From positions 1-43,840 of the forward strand of contig JAJZIM010000020.1 of the NCBI GenBank assembly GCA_021810565.1: DNA of 43,840 bases, in the 5' to 3' direction. The notes under the pieces were generated by a model. It did no database searches, was not told the DNA's origin, and saw nothing but the letters and a program-made list of their open reading frames with translations. The stretch comes from Bacillota bacterium (GTDB taxonomy: Bacteria > Bacillota > Sulfobacillia > JAJZIM01). Within the stretch, counting starts at the first letter, position 1. Each line of letters opens with the position of its first letter. The position numbers and the translations under genes are program-made. Below, in pieces: positions 1-9,447 of the stretch.

Positions 1-33
1 GTGCCCGCCCGGTTCCTATCCAACGGGTTCCCC

Positions 34-169
34 GCCGCTTTAGGATCTTTTCCTGGTTGGCTTATCGTTGGGACCGCCAGGTCTGCGGCAACCGGAGGGT
101 GCACAGCCGCCGGTTTCCCTTTCGTCACTAGCCAATTGTCAGGCTATGTCAAGTGGAAAAGTCACCTCC
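34..169 (+). repeat. Dispersed repeat, copy 1 (possible IS end)
   Basis: About 135 bases here match, in inverted orientation, the stretch at 18801-18935. The best conserved parts are GCTATGTCAAGTGGAAAAGT followed by CACCTCC at 143-169, TGCGGCAACCGGA near 82-94 and GGATCTTTT near 43-51. The TGTCAAGT..AAAAGTCACC core resembles the terminal sequence of IS21-like elements, but no transposase lies next to either copy, so it may be a solo end or a non-autonomous repeat. The repeat identity is seen directly; the IS link is inference from memory of such ends. Confidence 0.7.
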
Positions 170-359
170 TTTGTGCCCGACCGGCTCCCCGTGAGGAGCG
201 GGTTCAGGTATCGGCGCCCCTTGGCCCGGGCCGTGCTCGCGGGGCCGCGGGACAACGCCTAGGTAGCACCGGGAGCGTTCCCCCGGCACGATCCTGCAAA
301 GGATGCCGCCTCCGGGAGGGCCGCGGCGCCGGAGGGCCCTTCCGGGTTGGGCCATCCCT

Positions 360-388
360 TTGACTTTCGCCCTCCCCCGGTTTATCCT
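360..388 (+). promoter_or_regulatory. Sigma-A-type promoter for the LigD-PE gene
   Basis: TTGACT (360-365), a 17-base spacer and TATCCT (383-388). Transcription would start near 395, leaving a ~130-base GC-rich leader with several possible hairpins before the ATG at 524. The stretch 170-359 shows no gene I can support. Confidence 0.55.
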
Positions 389-523
389 GACGCTGCAAGG
401 CCCGCCTTCGCGAAGCGCCCGCCGTAGCTTGGCGGTGGTGGCGCCCATGGTGCGGCAAGGCCCGCAGCCTGGACCTCGGGCCAACCCGATGCCGAACTTA
501 GGAAGATGCGGGAGGGCGGCGAG

Positions 524-970
524 ATGGCTTCGGACGGCTGGGAGGAGTACCGTCGTCGGCGGGACTTCCGGCGCACTCCCGAACCTGAACCGGGAGGCAG
601 CGGCCCCGCAGGCGTCTTCGTGGTGCAAAAGCATGCTGCCCGCCGCCTGCACTACGACTTCCGGCTTAGCCTGGACGGGGTGCTTAAGAGCTGGGCCGTT
701 CCCAAGGAGCCGTCCGACGATCCGCGCGTGCGCCGCCTGGCCGTGCCCACGGAGGACCACCCGCTGGAATACGCCGGGTTCGAGGGGATCATTCCCGAGG
801 GCGGCTACGGCGCGGGCCGAGTGGAGATCTGGGACCGGGGGACCTACGACCTGGAGTCGGGCAGCCCCGACAAGCTGGTGTTCCGGCTGCACGGTGAGCG
901 GCTATCCGGCCGTTTCGCCCTGGTGCGCACCCGCGTCGGATGGCTGCTCTTCAAGACCCGGCGGCAATAG
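524..970 (+). CDS. Stand-alone DNA ligase D 3'-phosphoesterase domain protein
   Basis: A 148-residue protein that is only the LigD 3'-phosphoesterase (PE) domain. In full LigD this domain removes 3'-phosphate and ribonucleotides from DNA ends during Ku-dependent end joining. Family landmarks are visible: [16 protein letters not shown] near residues 32-48 (metal-binding His and Asp) and [17 protein letters not shown] near 83-99. The ATG at 524 is preferred to the in-frame ATG at 506 because GGAGG at 511-515 sits 8 bases upstream of it. No ligase, polymerase or Ku gene is adjacent, so it is either a separately encoded NHEJ part or a free-standing end-processing enzyme, as in other bacteria and archaea with single-domain PE proteins. 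Fold assignment is firm; cellular role is inferred. Confidence 0.9.
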   Translation: MASDGWEEYRRRRDFRRTPEPEPGGSGPAGVFVVQKHAARRLHYDFRLSLDGVLKSWAVPKEPSDDPRVRRLAVPTEDHPLEYAGFEGIIPEGGYGAGRVEIWDRGTYDLESGSPDKLVFRLHGERLSGRFALVRTRVGWLLFKTRRQ

Positions 971-1189
971 CGCGGGGCGCCGGGCCCCATATGGGGAGTG
1001 CCCGAGGGCGGCAGGGGGTGCGCCCGGGCGGCGGGCGACGGACCCCCCGGGAGCCGGGGACCCGCCGCCGGGGAGCCCGGCGCGGAAGACCGGCCTCTCG
1101 CGCCGCCTCCCGGAGGGGGCGAGTCCCGAAGGCCGGCGCAAGGCTCGACGACGCCCAGGGAACGGGGTAAGGGGGAGGGGGGGACTCGC
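971..1189. other. Intergenic region with palindromes
   Basis: No gene. It holds a 12-base perfect palindrome CCCCATATGGGG (985-996) right after the LigD-PE stop and an inverted repeat GCGGCGGG (1028-1035) / CCCGCCGC (1061-1068) that would fold into a strong hairpin. Either could act as a rho-independent-like end without a T tract. I see no clear promoter for the following peptidase gene. Confidence 0.4.
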
Positions 1190-2596
1190 ATGGATGAAGG
1201 GCGCTACCTGGCGGCGGACCGCTACTTCGCCCTGCACCACGCGGCGGGGCTGGAGGAACTCGTGCGCTTTCTGGCCATCCCCAGCATCAGCGCGCTGCCG
1301 GAGCACGCCCCCGACGTGGTCCGGGCGGCCCGGTTTCTAGCCGACAGGTTGCGGCAGGTCGGCTGTCCCGCGGTGGAGCTCTTGGACCCGGGGGGATACC
1401 CCGTGGTGTACGGCGCCTGGCCGGGCGCCGCCGGGGCGCCCACGGCCCTGGTCTACGGCCACTACGACGTGCAGCCGGTGGATCCCCCGGAGGCGTGGTA
1501 CCACGACCCCTTTGCGCCGGTGGTGGCCGACGGCAAGCTTTACGCCCGGGGAGCCTCCGACGACAAGGGCCAGCTTTGGATGCACCTGGAGGCCGCCCAG
1601 GCCCTGGCCGCCGCGGCGGGGCGACTGCCGGTGAACCTGAAGTTCCTCTTCGAGGGGGAGGAGGAGACGGGCGCCAGCCACCTGGCCGGCTTCGCCGCCG
1701 CCCATCGGGAACTGCTGGCGGCCGACGTCTTGGTCATCTCGGACACCTCCTTCTTCGCCCCGGGGGTGCCGAGTGTCTCCTGCGGCCTGCGGGGCCTGGC
1801 GGCATGGGAGCTGGTGGTCCACGGTTCCGCCCGGGACCTGCACTCGGGGGAGTTCGGGGGCGCGGTGGCCAACCCGCTGCATTCCTTGGCTGAACTCCTG
1901 GCAAGCCTGCACGACGGGGAGGGGCGGGTGGCGGTGGCGGGCTTCTACGACGGGGTGGCGCCGCCGGATCCGGGAGTGCGCGCGGAACTCGCCGGGCTGC
2001 CCTTCGAGGAGGACGCGTTTCGCCGGCTCACCGGGGCCGAGCCCTGGGGCGAGGTCGGCTATACCACTTTGGAGCGCCTGTGGTTGCGGCCCACCCTGGA
2101 GGTCAACGGCCTGGGAGGCGGTTTCCAGGGGACGGGGATCAAGACGGTGCTGCCCACGTCGGCCCGGGCCAAGCTCACCGCCCGGCTGGTGCCGGGGCAG
2201 GACCCCGCCCGGGTGCTGGCGGTGGTGGAGGACCACCTGCGCCGGCGCTGCCCCCCCGGGGTGCGCCTGGAACTGCGCCCCGGGGGCGGCTCCCCGGCGG
2301 TGCACACCCCCGCGGACTCCCCCTGGGTGCGCGCCGCCCGCCGGGCCCTGGAGCGTGCCTTCGAACGCCCGGCGGTGCTGATTCGCTCCGGCGGCTCCAT
2401 CCCCGTGGTGGCCGCCCTGCGGGAGACCTTGGGCACCGCGCCGGTGCTGCTCGGTTTCGGTCTGCCCGACGACGCCATCCACGCCCCCGACGAGCGGCTG
2501 GACCTGGAGCAATATGCCAGGGGCCAGCGGGCCATCGTGGCCTATTGGCTGGAGCTCGGGGCGGTGCGCGGCTCAGGTGTCGAAAAAGCGCGGTGA
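1190..2596 (+). CDS. M20 family metallopeptidase / dipeptidase
   Basis: A 468-residue M20/M28-superfamily zinc peptidase, probably a cytoplasmic dipeptidase or amidohydrolase of the ArgE/DapE/CPG2 type. Visible landmarks are GHYDVQPVD near residue 90 (first zinc His and Asp), ARGASDDKGQ near 120 (bridging Asp), FEGEEETGA near 155 (catalytic Glu-Glu) and a C-terminal GLPDDAIHAPDE (metal His). The dimerisation domain lies between. The ATG at 1190 follows GGGGGAGGGGGGG at about 8 bases, so the long in-frame upstream extension to 998 is rejected. It is transcribed alone; no signal peptide. Substrate cannot be told from sequence. Confidence 0.92.
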   Translation: MDEGRYLAADRYFALHHAAGLEELVRFLAIPSISALPEHAPDVVRAARFLADRLRQVGCPAVELLDPGGYPVVYGAWPGAAGAPTALVYGHYDVQPVDPPEAWYHDPFAPVVADGKLYARGASDDKGQLWMHLEAAQALAAAAGRLPVNLKFLFEGEEETGASHLAGFAAAHRELLAADVLVISDTSFFAPGVPSVSCGLRGLAAWELVVHGSARDLHSGEFGGAVANPLHSLAELLASLHDGEGRVAVAGFYDGVAPPDPGVRAELAGLPFEEDAFRRLTGAEPWGEVGYTTLERLWLRPTLEVNGLGGGFQGTGIKTVLPTSARAKLTARLVPGQDPARVLAVVEDHLRRRCPPGVRLELRPGGGSPAVHTPADSPWVRAARRALERAFERPAVLIRSGGSIPVVAALRETLGTAPVLLGFGLPDDAIHAPDERLDLEQYARGQRAIVAYWLELGAVRGSGVEKAR

Positions 2597-2623
2597 AGTG
2601 TTGGATTAGCCCGCCAACTCCCG

Positions 2624-2652
2624 TTGACGCGAATAGGCGCAAGTGTTAGAGT
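2624..2652 (+). promoter_or_regulatory. Promoter of the hdr-flx-rex operon
   Basis: TTGACG (2624-2629), 17-base spacer, TAGAGT (2647-2652). The start site would be near 2659, giving a ~110-base leader before hdrC. Confidence 0.6.
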
Positions 2653-2673
2653 AGAAGGCAAAATAGGGGGGTT

Positions 2674-2723
2674 CCGACGCAGCCGTCGCTGTCGGCAGGC
2701 CGAAAAGGGCAGGGGCCTTTTTT
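2674..2723 (+). terminator. Hairpins plus T6 in the hdr leader (attenuator or terminator)
   Basis: CCGAC (2674-2678) pairs with GTCGG (2691-2695), and GGCC (2698-2701) can pair with GGCC (2714-2717), directly followed by TTTTTT (2718-2723). It lies downstream of the promoter and upstream of the first gene, so it would act as a leader attenuator rather than a terminator for the peptidase gene. The stems are short, so confidence is moderate to low. Confidence 0.4.
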
Positions 2724-2734
2724 ATCCCGAGGCA

Positions 2735-2750
2735 AGTGAAAACGCTCACT
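2735..2750. promoter_or_regulatory. Candidate Rex operator
   Basis: AGTGA (2735-2739), six bases, TCACT (2746-2750): a perfect dyad with the GTGA-N6-TCAC core of known Rex boxes (consensus TTGTGA-N6-TCACAA). The rex gene is the last gene of the operon that starts 20 bases downstream, which supports NADH-responsive autoregulation. Its place downstream of the promoter suggests a roadblock, or a second unrecognised promoter. Confidence 0.55.
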
Positions 2751-2769
2751 AAGTGACGGAGGTGGCCAG

Positions 2770-3333
2770 TTGGCGGTCGTGGATCTGACCGAGGCGGCGA
2801 AGGGGCGCGAGGAGCTGTTGACCCGCGTGCGGGAGTTGGCGGAGACGGATCCCCTGGCCTGCTATCAATGCGGCAAGTGCTCCGCCGGGTGTCCCCTTTC
2901 CTTCGCCATGGACTACCAGCCCCGGCAGATCATCCGCCTGGTGCAGCTGGGGATGCGGGAGCAGGCCCTGGGCAGCTCCACCATTTGGCTGTGCGCGGGT
3001 TGCGCCACCTGCACCACCCGCTGTCCGCGCCAGGTGAAGATCGACGGCGTGATGGACGCCCTGCGCCAGCTGGCGGGACAGGACGGGAGGGCGCCCCGGG
3101 AGCGGGAGGTGGCCGCCTTCCACACCTCCTTCCTGGAGTCGGTCCGCCGCGGCGGCCGGGTGCACGAGCTCGGCATGGTGGGCAGCTACAAGCTGCGCAC
3201 CCGGCGGATCTTCCAGGACGGCGGCCTGGGCTGGAACCTGCTGCGGCATCGGCGCCTGCCCCTCAAGGCGTCACCCCTACGGGACCGCAAGACCGTGGAG
3301 CGGATCTTCCGGGCGGCGGAGGTGCGGGGATGA
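2770..3333 (+). CDS. hdrC: Heterodisulfide reductase subunit C (HdrC)
   Basis: A 187-residue iron-sulfur protein with two CxxCxxCxxxCP motifs, CYQCGKCSAGCP near residue 35 and CAGCATCTTRCP near 77, each binding a [4Fe-4S] cluster. HdrC carries electrons between the flavin subunit HdrA and the catalytic subunit HdrB. The TTG start at 2770 follows GGAGG with a 9-10 base gap. Its stop overlaps the hdrB start (ATGA). It is the first gene of a nine-gene operon, so the complex is of the cytoplasmic HdrABC-Flx type rather than the membrane HdrDE type. Confidence 0.93.
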   Translation: MAVVDLTEAAKGREELLTRVRELAETDPLACYQCGKCSAGCPLSFAMDYQPRQIIRLVQLGMREQALGSSTIWLCAGCATCTTRCPRQVKIDGVMDALRQLAGQDGRAPREREVAAFHTSFLESVRRGGRVHELGMVGSYKLRTRRIFQDGGLGWNLLRHRRLPLKASPLRDRKTVERIFRAAEVRG

Positions 3334-4205
3334 AACTGGCGTACTATCCGGGCTGCTCCTCCCACGGCAGCGCCGCCGACTACGACCGCTCGGCCCGGGC
3401 GGTGGCCGGAGCCCTGGCCCTGGAGCTGGTGGACGTGCCGGAGTGGAACTGCTGCGGGGCCTCCTCAGCCCACGGGGCCGACCACCGATTGGCCATGTAC
3501 CTGCCGGGGCGCAACCTGGCCGTGGCCGCCGGGATGGGGATGGGAGGGGTGGTCACGCCCTGCGCCGCCTGCTACAGCCGCCTGAACCGCGCCCATCACT
3601 GGCTGGCAGAAGATCGGCGCCGGTGGCTGGAGCTGTCCGCGGCCGTGGGCGTGCCCTACAACGACGTGGGCAAGCCGCGCTCCCTGCTGGAGGTGGTGGT
3701 GGGCGACGTGGGCCTGGAGGCGGTGGCCGCTCAGGTGCGCCGCCCGCTCAAGGGTCTGAAGGCGGCCGCCTATTACGGCTGCCTGATGCTCAAGCCCCCC
3801 GAGGTGGCCAGGTTCGACGACCCGGAGAATCCCCGCAGCATGGACGACCTGCTGCAGGCCCTGGGGGCGCAGCCGGTGCGCTGGGGCTTCAAGACGGAGT
3901 GCTGCGGCGCCAGTCTCTCCGTGAGCCGTCCCGAACTGGTGGAGAAGCTGGTGGGGGACATCCTGGACAACGCCTCCGCCGCCGGAGCCGAGTGCGTGGT
4001 CACCGCCTGCCCCATGTGCCAGGCCAATCTGGAGCAGCGTCGCTCGGAACGGCACCGGCTGCCCGTGTTCTACTTCACCGATCTGGCGGGCATCGCCTTC
4101 GGCCTGTCCCCCCGGGAGCTGGGGATCCCCATGCATCTGGGCGAGCCGCTGGAACTATTGCGCGGCAAGGGCCTCTTGGCGGCGGGCGAGGAGGGGCAAG
4201 GATGA
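3330..4205 (+). CDS. hdrB: Heterodisulfide reductase subunit B (HdrB)
   Basis: A 291-residue protein with two CCG domains, CCG at residues 41-43 and at 191-193, each with partner CxxC cysteines (for example TPCAAC near 72 and TACPMC near 228). In the family these ligate the two non-cubane [4Fe-4S] clusters that reduce the disulfide substrate. In a bacterium without coenzyme M/B the substrate is unknown; DsrC-type trisulfide or another thiol protein is the usual proposal. Start overlaps hdrC by 4 bases; stop overlaps hdrA by 4 bases, implying translational coupling and fixed stoichiometry. Confidence 0.94.
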   Translation: MKLAYYPGCSSHGSAADYDRSARAVAGALALELVDVPEWNCCGASSAHGADHRLAMYLPGRNLAVAAGMGMGGVVTPCAACYSRLNRAHHWLAEDRRRWLELSAAVGVPYNDVGKPRSLLEVVVGDVGLEAVAAQVRRPLKGLKAAAYYGCLMLKPPEVARFDDPENPRSMDDLLQALGAQPVRWGFKTECCGASLSVSRPELVEKLVGDILDNASAAGAECVVTACPMCQANLEQRRSERHRLPVFYFTDLAGIAFGLSPRELGIPMHLGEPLELLRGKGLLAAGEEGQG

Positions 4206-6184
4206 AGCGGGTCGGCGTTTTCCTGTGCTGGTGCGGCTCCAATATCTCCTCGGCGGTGGATTTGGACCAGGTGGCCGAACAGACGGCCCTCTTGCCCCAT
4301 GTGGTGCATGTGGAGCAATACAAGTACCTATGCTCCGATCCGGGGCAGGAGACGGTGCGCAAGGCGATCAAGGAGCATGCCCTGAACCGGGTGGTGATCG
4401 CCGCCTGCTCGCCGCGGATGCACGAGCGCACCTTCCGCCGGGCGGTGGGCAGCGTGGGCCTCAATCCGCACCTGATGGAGATCGCCAACATCCGGGAACA
4501 GTGCTCCTGGGTGCATCCCGACAAAGTGACCTCCACCCCGGTGGCCGTCGACCTGGTGCGCACGGCGGTGGCCAAGGCGGTGAAGGACATCCCCCTGGAG
4601 CCCTCCTATGTGGGCATCGAGAAGCGCGCCCTGGTGGTCGGCGGCGGCATCGCCGGGATCCAGGCCGCCCTGGATATCGCCGACTCGGGCTACGAGGTGG
4701 TGCTGGTGGAGCGCGAGCCCACCATCGGGGGGCGCATGGCCCAGCTGGACAAGACCTTCCCCACTTTGGACTGCTCGTCCTGCATCCTGACGCCCAAGAT
4801 GGTGGAGGCCGGCCAGGATCCGCGCATCCGCCTTTTGACCTATGCCGAGGTGGAGTCCCTTTCCGGCTACATCGGCAACTTCGAGGCGCGCATCCGGATG
4901 AAGGCCCGCTCGGTGGACCTGGACCGGTGCACCGGCTGCGGCGACTGCTGGAACAAATGCCCCTACCGCAGCCCCGGGGAGTTCGACCTGGGGCTGGGCA
5001 AGCGCAAGGCCATCTACCTGCCCTTTCCCCAGGCGGTGCCCAACAAGCCGGTGCTGGACCGGGCCACCTGCGCCTACTTCCAAAAGGACGGCAAATGTCA
5101 GGTGTGCAAGAAGGTGTGCGCACCCGGGGCCATCGACTTCGAGCAGCAGGACGAGATCCTGGAGGAGCGCTTCGGGGCGGTGGTGGTGGCCACGGGCTTC
5201 GACCTGTGGGACCATGGTCGCTACGGCGAGTACGGCGCGGGGCAGCATCCGGACGTCATCTCCAGCCTGGAGTTCGAGCGGCTGGTGTCCGCCTCCGGCC
5301 CCACGGACGGAAAGATCAAGCGTCCCTCCGACGGCAAACTGCCCGAGCGGGTGGTCTTCATCCAGTGCGTGGGTTCCAGGGACGAGGCCAAGGGCGTCCC
5401 GTACTGCTCCAAGGTATGCTGCATGTACACCGCCAAGCACGCCATCCTGCTGAAGGAGAAGATCCCGAGCTCCCAGTCCTACGTCTTCTACATCGACGTG
5501 CGCGCCGCCGGCAAGAACTACGAGGAGTTCTACCGGCGGGCCACGGTGGAGTACGGCGCCCAGTACATCCGGGGCCGGGTTTCCCGCATCTATCCCCGGG
5601 GCGACAGCTTGGTGGTGGTGGGGGAGGACACCCTGCTGGGCCAGAAGGTGGAGGTGGAGGCGGACCTGGTGGTCCTGGCCACCGCGGTGGTCTCCCGTTC
5701 CGACGCGCCGCAGGTGGCCCAGAAACTGGGTTTCTCCTACGATCAGCACGGCTTCTTCACCGAGGCCCATCCGAAGCTGGCTCCGGTGGAGACCAACACC
5801 GCGGGGATCTTCCTGGCCGGGGCCTGCCAGGGGCCGAAGGACATCCCCGACACCGTGGCCCAGGCCGGCGCCGCGGCGGCCAAGGTGGTCCGCCTCTTCG
5901 CCAAGGACCAACTGGAGACGGAGCCCACGGTGGCCCGGGTGGATCGCGCGCGCTGCGCCGGGTGCGAGTGGTGCCGGCCCATCTGTCCCTACAAGGCCAT
6001 CGAGATGGAGGCGGTGACGGAGCGGGTGGGTTCTGGGCAGGTGGCGCGCCGGGTGGCCAAGGTCAACCCCAGCCTGTGCCACGGCTGCGGGGCCTGCTCG
6101 GTGGCCTGCCGGAGCGGGGCCATGAACCTGCTCGGATTCTCCAACGAGCAAGTCTGGGCGGAGGTGGAAGCGCTGTGTCTGTAG
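4202..6184 (+). CDS. hdrA: Heterodisulfide reductase subunit A (HdrA), FAD and Fe-S
   Basis: A 660-residue flavin subunit, the site of electron bifurcation in HdrABC complexes. Seen in order: an N-terminal segment with CWCG near residue 9; the FAD/thioredoxin-reductase Rossmann motif [16 protein letters not shown] near 144; DCSSC near 192; a ferredoxin motif [12 protein letters not shown] near 243; further cysteines [11 protein letters not shown] near 300; and a C-terminal double ferredoxin, [12 protein letters not shown] near 584 and [15 protein letters not shown] near 625. Length and domain order match the standard HdrA. The ATG at 4202 overlaps the hdrB stop. HdrA passes electrons to HdrC/HdrB and to ferredoxin through its C-terminal clusters; that split is family knowledge, not visible here. 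Confidence 0.95.
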   Translation: MKRVGVFLCWCGSNISSAVDLDQVAEQTALLPHVVHVEQYKYLCSDPGQETVRKAIKEHALNRVVIAACSPRMHERTFRRAVGSVGLNPHLMEIANIREQCSWVHPDKVTSTPVAVDLVRTAVAKAVKDIPLEPSYVGIEKRALVVGGGIAGIQAALDIADSGYEVVLVEREPTIGGRMAQLDKTFPTLDCSSCILTPKMVEAGQDPRIRLLTYAEVESLSGYIGNFEARIRMKARSVDLDRCTGCGDCWNKCPYRSPGEFDLGLGKRKAIYLPFPQAVPNKPVLDRATCAYFQKDGKCQVCKKVCAPGAIDFEQQDEILEERFGAVVVATGFDLWDHGRYGEYGAGQHPDVISSLEFERLVSASGPTDGKIKRPSDGKLPERVVFIQCVGSRDEAKGVPYCSKVCCMYTAKHAILLKEKIPSSQSYVFYIDVRAAGKNYEEFYRRATVEYGAQYIRGRVSRIYPRGDSLVVVGEDTLLGQKVEVEADLVVLATAVVSRSDAPQVAQKLGFSYDQHGFFTEAHPKLAPVETNTAGIFLAGACQGPKDIPDTVAQAGAAAAKVVRLFAKDQLETEPTVARVDRARCAGCEWCRPICPYKAIEMEAVTERVGSGQVARRVAKVNPSLCHGCGACSVACRSGAMNLLGFSNEQVWAEVEALCL

Positions 6185-6609
6185 CGGAGCGGGAACCGAA
6201 GATCGTGGGCTTCTTGTGCAACTGGTGCAGCTACGCCGGGGCGGACCTGGCCGGCACCAGCCGCACTTCCTATCCCACCTCCGTGCGGGTCATCCGGGTG
6301 CCGTGCTCGGGACGGGTGAACCCCCAGTTCGTGCTGCGGGCCTTCCAGCTGGGAGCCGACGGAGTGCTGGTGGCGGGGTGCCATCCGGGGGATTGCCACT
6401 ACTCCACCGGCAACTATTTCACCCGACGGCGCTTCCTCCTGGTGAAGCGCTTCCTGGACTACCTGGGGATCGACCAGCGCCGCTTCCGCCTGCGCTGGAT
6501 CTCGGCCTCCGAGGGGCCCAAGTTCGCCGAGACCATCCGGGAGATGACCGAGGAACTGCGCCAACTGGGACCGCGGGACGCCGCGGCGGTAGAGGCCCAT
6601 GCGGAGTGA
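6175..6609 (+). CDS. flxD: MvhD/FlxD-type [2Fe-2S] protein
   Basis: A 144-residue MvhD-like protein, the adaptor that links HdrA to its electron donor (hydrogenase, formate dehydrogenase or Flx). Cysteine pattern CNWCSYAG near residue 15, PCSGRV near 44 and GCHPGDCHY near 66 is diagnostic. The GTG at 6175 overlaps the end of hdrA by 10 bases and gives the usual short N-terminus before [10 protein letters not shown]. Here the donor genes that follow are flavin/NAD type, so it is called FlxD. Confidence 0.9.
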   Translation: MSVAEREPKIVGFLCNWCSYAGADLAGTSRTSYPTSVRVIRVPCSGRVNPQFVLRAFQLGADGVLVAGCHPGDCHYSTGNYFTRRRFLLVKRFLDYLGIDQRRFRLRWISASEGPKFAETIREMTEELRQLGPRDAAAVEAHAE

Positions 6610-7546
6610 GGCGGTTCGCGCGGCGGCACGCCGCCTGCTGGAGGAGGGGAAGGTGGTCCGTTTCCTGGGCCACGCCCCAGGCTTTGACCCCACCAGCCCT
6701 TTCCCCCAGCTGATCACCCGGGCCGAAGAGGCCGAGCGGCTGGTGCTAGATCATTTCTGCGCCCCCAACCTGGCCAAGTACCTGCTGGACTACGAGACCC
6801 AGGAGGGAGTCACGGCGGTGGTCTTGAAGGGGTGCGACGCCTTGGGGCTGGCGCGGCTCTTGGCGGACCACCGGGTGGCGCGGGACCGGGTCTGGGTGGT
6901 GGGGCTGCCCTGTCCGGGGATGCTGGACCGGGACAAGGCGGCGGCGCTCTTGCCCGGAGTGCAGGAGGCCCGGGCGGAGGGTGACGAGTTCGTGCTGACG
7001 GGAGCGGGGGGCGAGCGGCGGGTGGCGGCGGGCCAGGTCCTGTTGGACCGCTGCCTGGTCTGCGCCGTTCCCACCCCCGACGACGCCGACGAGTTGTTGG
7101 GGGAGCCGGTGCCGGGGCGTCCGGTCCCCCGGGAGGAAGACGCGGCGGTGGCGGCCTTGGAGGCCATGACGAGCGCCGAGCGCAAGGCCTACTGGACGGA
7201 GCAGTTCTCCCGCTGCATCCGCTGCATGGCCTGCCGCAACGTCTGCCCGGCCTGCAACTGCCGCAGCTGCTGCTTCGACTCCGAGGAGCCGCGCTGGCTG
7301 TCGCGGGTCACCGATGGGCCGGCCCAGGAGATGTTCCACTTCGTGCGCGCCCTCCACGTGGCGGGCCGTTGCGTGGACTGCCACGAGTGCGAGCGGGTGT
7401 GCCCCATGGACATACCGCTGATGAAACTGAACCACAAGCTGCTGCAGGACGTGGAGGAGCTGTTCGAGTTGGAGCGGGCCTTCGTGCCGCGGGAGGTGGA
7501 GCCTCTGGGGATCTACCGGCCCGACGATCCGGAGGAGTTCGCTTGA
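6599..7546 (+). CDS. flxC: FlxC-like 4Fe-4S dicluster protein
   Basis: A 315-residue protein: an N-terminal alpha/beta region related to the beta subunits of F420 hydrogenase and formate dehydrogenase (FrhB/FdhB-like, [15 protein letters not shown] near 75) and a C-terminal double cluster, [19 protein letters not shown] near 204 and [12 protein letters not shown] near 258. In FlxABCD-HdrABC complexes FlxC and FlxB pass electrons from the flavin subunit FlxA towards FlxD. ATG overlaps flxD by 11 bases. Confidence 0.82.
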   Translation: MRSEAVRAAARRLLEEGKVVRFLGHAPGFDPTSPFPQLITRAEEAERLVLDHFCAPNLAKYLLDYETQEGVTAVVLKGCDALGLARLLADHRVARDRVWVVGLPCPGMLDRDKAAALLPGVQEARAEGDEFVLTGAGGERRVAAGQVLLDRCLVCAVPTPDDADELLGEPVPGRPVPREEDAAVAALEAMTSAERKAYWTEQFSRCIRCMACRNVCPACNCRSCCFDSEEPRWLSRVTDGPAQEMFHFVRALHVAGRCVDCHECERVCPMDIPLMKLNHKLLQDVEELFELERAFVPREVEPLGIYRPDDPEEFA

Positions 7547-7562
7547 GGAGGGGGTGGCGTCG

Positions 7563-8597
7563 GTGAACGCCCTGGCGGTGGAGGAGCGCAAGGCGGTGCG
7601 GCTGGCCGACATCCGGCCGGTGCTGGAGCGCCTGGCGGCGGGCGGCAAGCTGGTGGCTCCGGTGGCGGAGGCGGGGGGGTTCGCCTTCCGGCGGGTGGGC
7701 CAGGCGGAAAAGGTGCGTCTGGACTTCTACAACACGGCGGAATCGCCCAAGGACCTGTTCTTCCCCCAGTCGGAGGTGCTGTTCTCCTACGACGCCGCGG
7801 GGATCGCCGTCCCGGAGCCGGCGGGGGAGCAGGTGCTCCTGGGCATCCGCCCCTGCGACCTGGCGGCCCTGCCGCTCTTGGACCGGGTCTTCGGGGAGGG
7901 ACCTTTCCGGGACCCCGGCTACCTGGCGCGGCGCGAGCGGACCGTCCTGGTGGCCGTGGCCTGCGACCGGCCGCGCGCCAGCTGTTTTTGCACCTCCTTC
8001 GGGTTGTCTCCGGGACACGTTGCAGGAGCGGACATGGTGTTGTATCCTGATGAGGGTGGATACCTGGTACGAGCGCAGACCGAGGCTGGCGAGGCGCTGA
8101 TGGCGGAATGGCCGGGGGAGGCGGTGGCGCCGGGGGAGGCCGAAGCGGTGGCCGCCCGCTACCGGTCCATGGAGACGCCACTGGGCCGGCGCATCCGTCT
8201 GGAGGGAGTGGCCGAGGCCCTGGACGGCATGTTCGACCACCCCATGTGGGAACAGATCGCCGCCCGCTGTCTGTCCTGCGGCATCTGCACCTACACCTGT
8301 CCCACCTGCCACTGCTTCCAGTTGACCGACGAGGCCAAGGGGGAGGCCGGAAAACGCGTGCGCTGCTGGGACTCCTGCATGTTTCCCGAGTTCACCCGCA
8401 TGGCCGGCGGGCACAACCCGCGGCCGGATAAGAAGGCCCGGGTGCGCCAGCGGTTCATGCACAAGCTCAACTACTTCGTACGGCGGTGGGAAGAATACCT
8501 GTGCGTGGGCTGCGGGCGCTGCGTGGAGAGTTGCCCCGTGGGCCTGGACATAGCGTACGTCATCGAAGCGGTGCAGGGGGTGACGGCCCGTGCCTGA
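7563..8597 (+). CDS. flxB: FlxB-like 4Fe-4S dicluster protein
   Basis: A 344-residue protein of the 4Fe-4S dicluster family seen in AsrA and hydrogenase beta-type subunits. It has IRPCDLAALPLLDR near 97, an internal cluster CLSCGICTYTCPTCHC near 236, and a C-terminal CVGCGRCVESCPVG near 314. The GTG at 7563 is preferred to the in-frame GTG at 7554 because GAGGAGGGGG (7546 on) would overlap the latter. It lies 16 bases after flxC and overlaps flxA by 8 bases. Confidence 0.82.
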   Translation: MNALAVEERKAVRLADIRPVLERLAAGGKLVAPVAEAGGFAFRRVGQAEKVRLDFYNTAESPKDLFFPQSEVLFSYDAAGIAVPEPAGEQVLLGIRPCDLAALPLLDRVFGEGPFRDPGYLARRERTVLVAVACDRPRASCFCTSFGLSPGHVAGADMVLYPDEGGYLVRAQTEAGEALMAEWPGEAVAPGEAEAVAARYRSMETPLGRRIRLEGVAEALDGMFDHPMWEQIAARCLSCGICTYTCPTCHCFQLTDEAKGEAGKRVRCWDSCMFPEFTRMAGGHNPRPDKKARVRQRFMHKLNYFVRRWEEYLCVGCGRCVESCPVGLDIAYVIEAVQGVTARA

Positions 8598-9438
8598 GGC
8601 GGCCCGGCAGCTGGATAATCCCCTGGTGCCCGCCCTGGCCACCGTCCAGGCGGTGCGTCCGGAGACGGCGGCGGGGGACGTGCGCACCTTCCAGGTGACC
8701 CTGGACGAGGGACCGGTCTTCCCCTACCTGCCCGGCCAGTGCGCCATGCTGTCGGTGCTGGGGGTGGGGGAGTCCATGATCTCCATCACCTCCTCCCCCA
8801 CCCGCCCCGATTTCCTGGAGTTCTCGGTGAAGAACGCGGGCCGGGTGACCGGCGCCCTCCACGAGCTGGGGGAGGGGGCGCGCATCGGGGTGCGCGGCCC
8901 CTACGGCAACCACTTCCCCCTGGAGCTGTTGCGCGGGAAGAACCTGGTCTTCGTGGGCGGCGGCATCGGGCTGGCCCCGCTGCGCTCCCTCATCTCCTAC
9001 TGCCTGGACCATCGGGCCGACTACGGTCAGGTGGATATCGTCTACGGAGCCCGCTCCCCGGTGGACCTGTGCTTCAAGGAGGACCTCTTCGAGCGGTGGC
9101 CGGCGGTGGAAAACACCTTCGTGCACGTGACGGTGGACCGGGGGGACGGCAGCTGGCAGGGACCGGTGGGCTTCGTGCCCGCCTATGTGGAGCAGGTGGC
9201 GCCCTCCTCCCGGGACGCCGTGGCCATCACCTGCGGCCCGCCCATCATGATCAAGTTCGTGCTGGCGGCTTTGGAGAAGTTGGGTTTCACCGACGAGCAG
9301 GTGGTAACCACCCTGGAGCTGAAGATGCAGTGCGGCGTGGGGATCTGCGGCCGCTGCAACATAGGACCCAAGTATGTGTGCCTGGACGGGCCGGTGTTCA
9401 CCCTGGCGGAACTGAAAAAGCTGCCCCAGGAATTCTAG
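8590..9438 (+). CDS. flxA: FlxA: FAD/NAD(P)H-binding oxidoreductase
   Basis: A 282-residue ferredoxin-NADP reductase-fold protein like PyrK and AsrB. It shows an FAD barrel (PYLPGQCAMLSVLG near 44), the NAD-binding motif VFVGGGIGLAPLRSL near 118, GPPIMIKFVL near 218 and a C-terminal [2Fe-2S] motif CGVGICGRCNIG followed by a fourth Cys near 265. As FlxA it would oxidise NADH and feed the Fe-S subunits. GTG start overlaps flxB. Together with hdrCBA it makes the window's NADH:disulfide/ferredoxin complex. Confidence 0.9.
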   Translation: MPEAARQLDNPLVPALATVQAVRPETAAGDVRTFQVTLDEGPVFPYLPGQCAMLSVLGVGESMISITSSPTRPDFLEFSVKNAGRVTGALHELGEGARIGVRGPYGNHFPLELLRGKNLVFVGGGIGLAPLRSLISYCLDHRADYGQVDIVYGARSPVDLCFKEDLFERWPAVENTFVHVTVDRGDGSWQGPVGFVPAYVEQVAPSSRDAVAITCGPPIMIKFVLAALEKLGFTDEQVVTTLELKMQCGVGICGRCNIGPKYVCLDGPVFTLAELKKLPQEF

Positions 9439-9447
9439 AGAGCGGAA

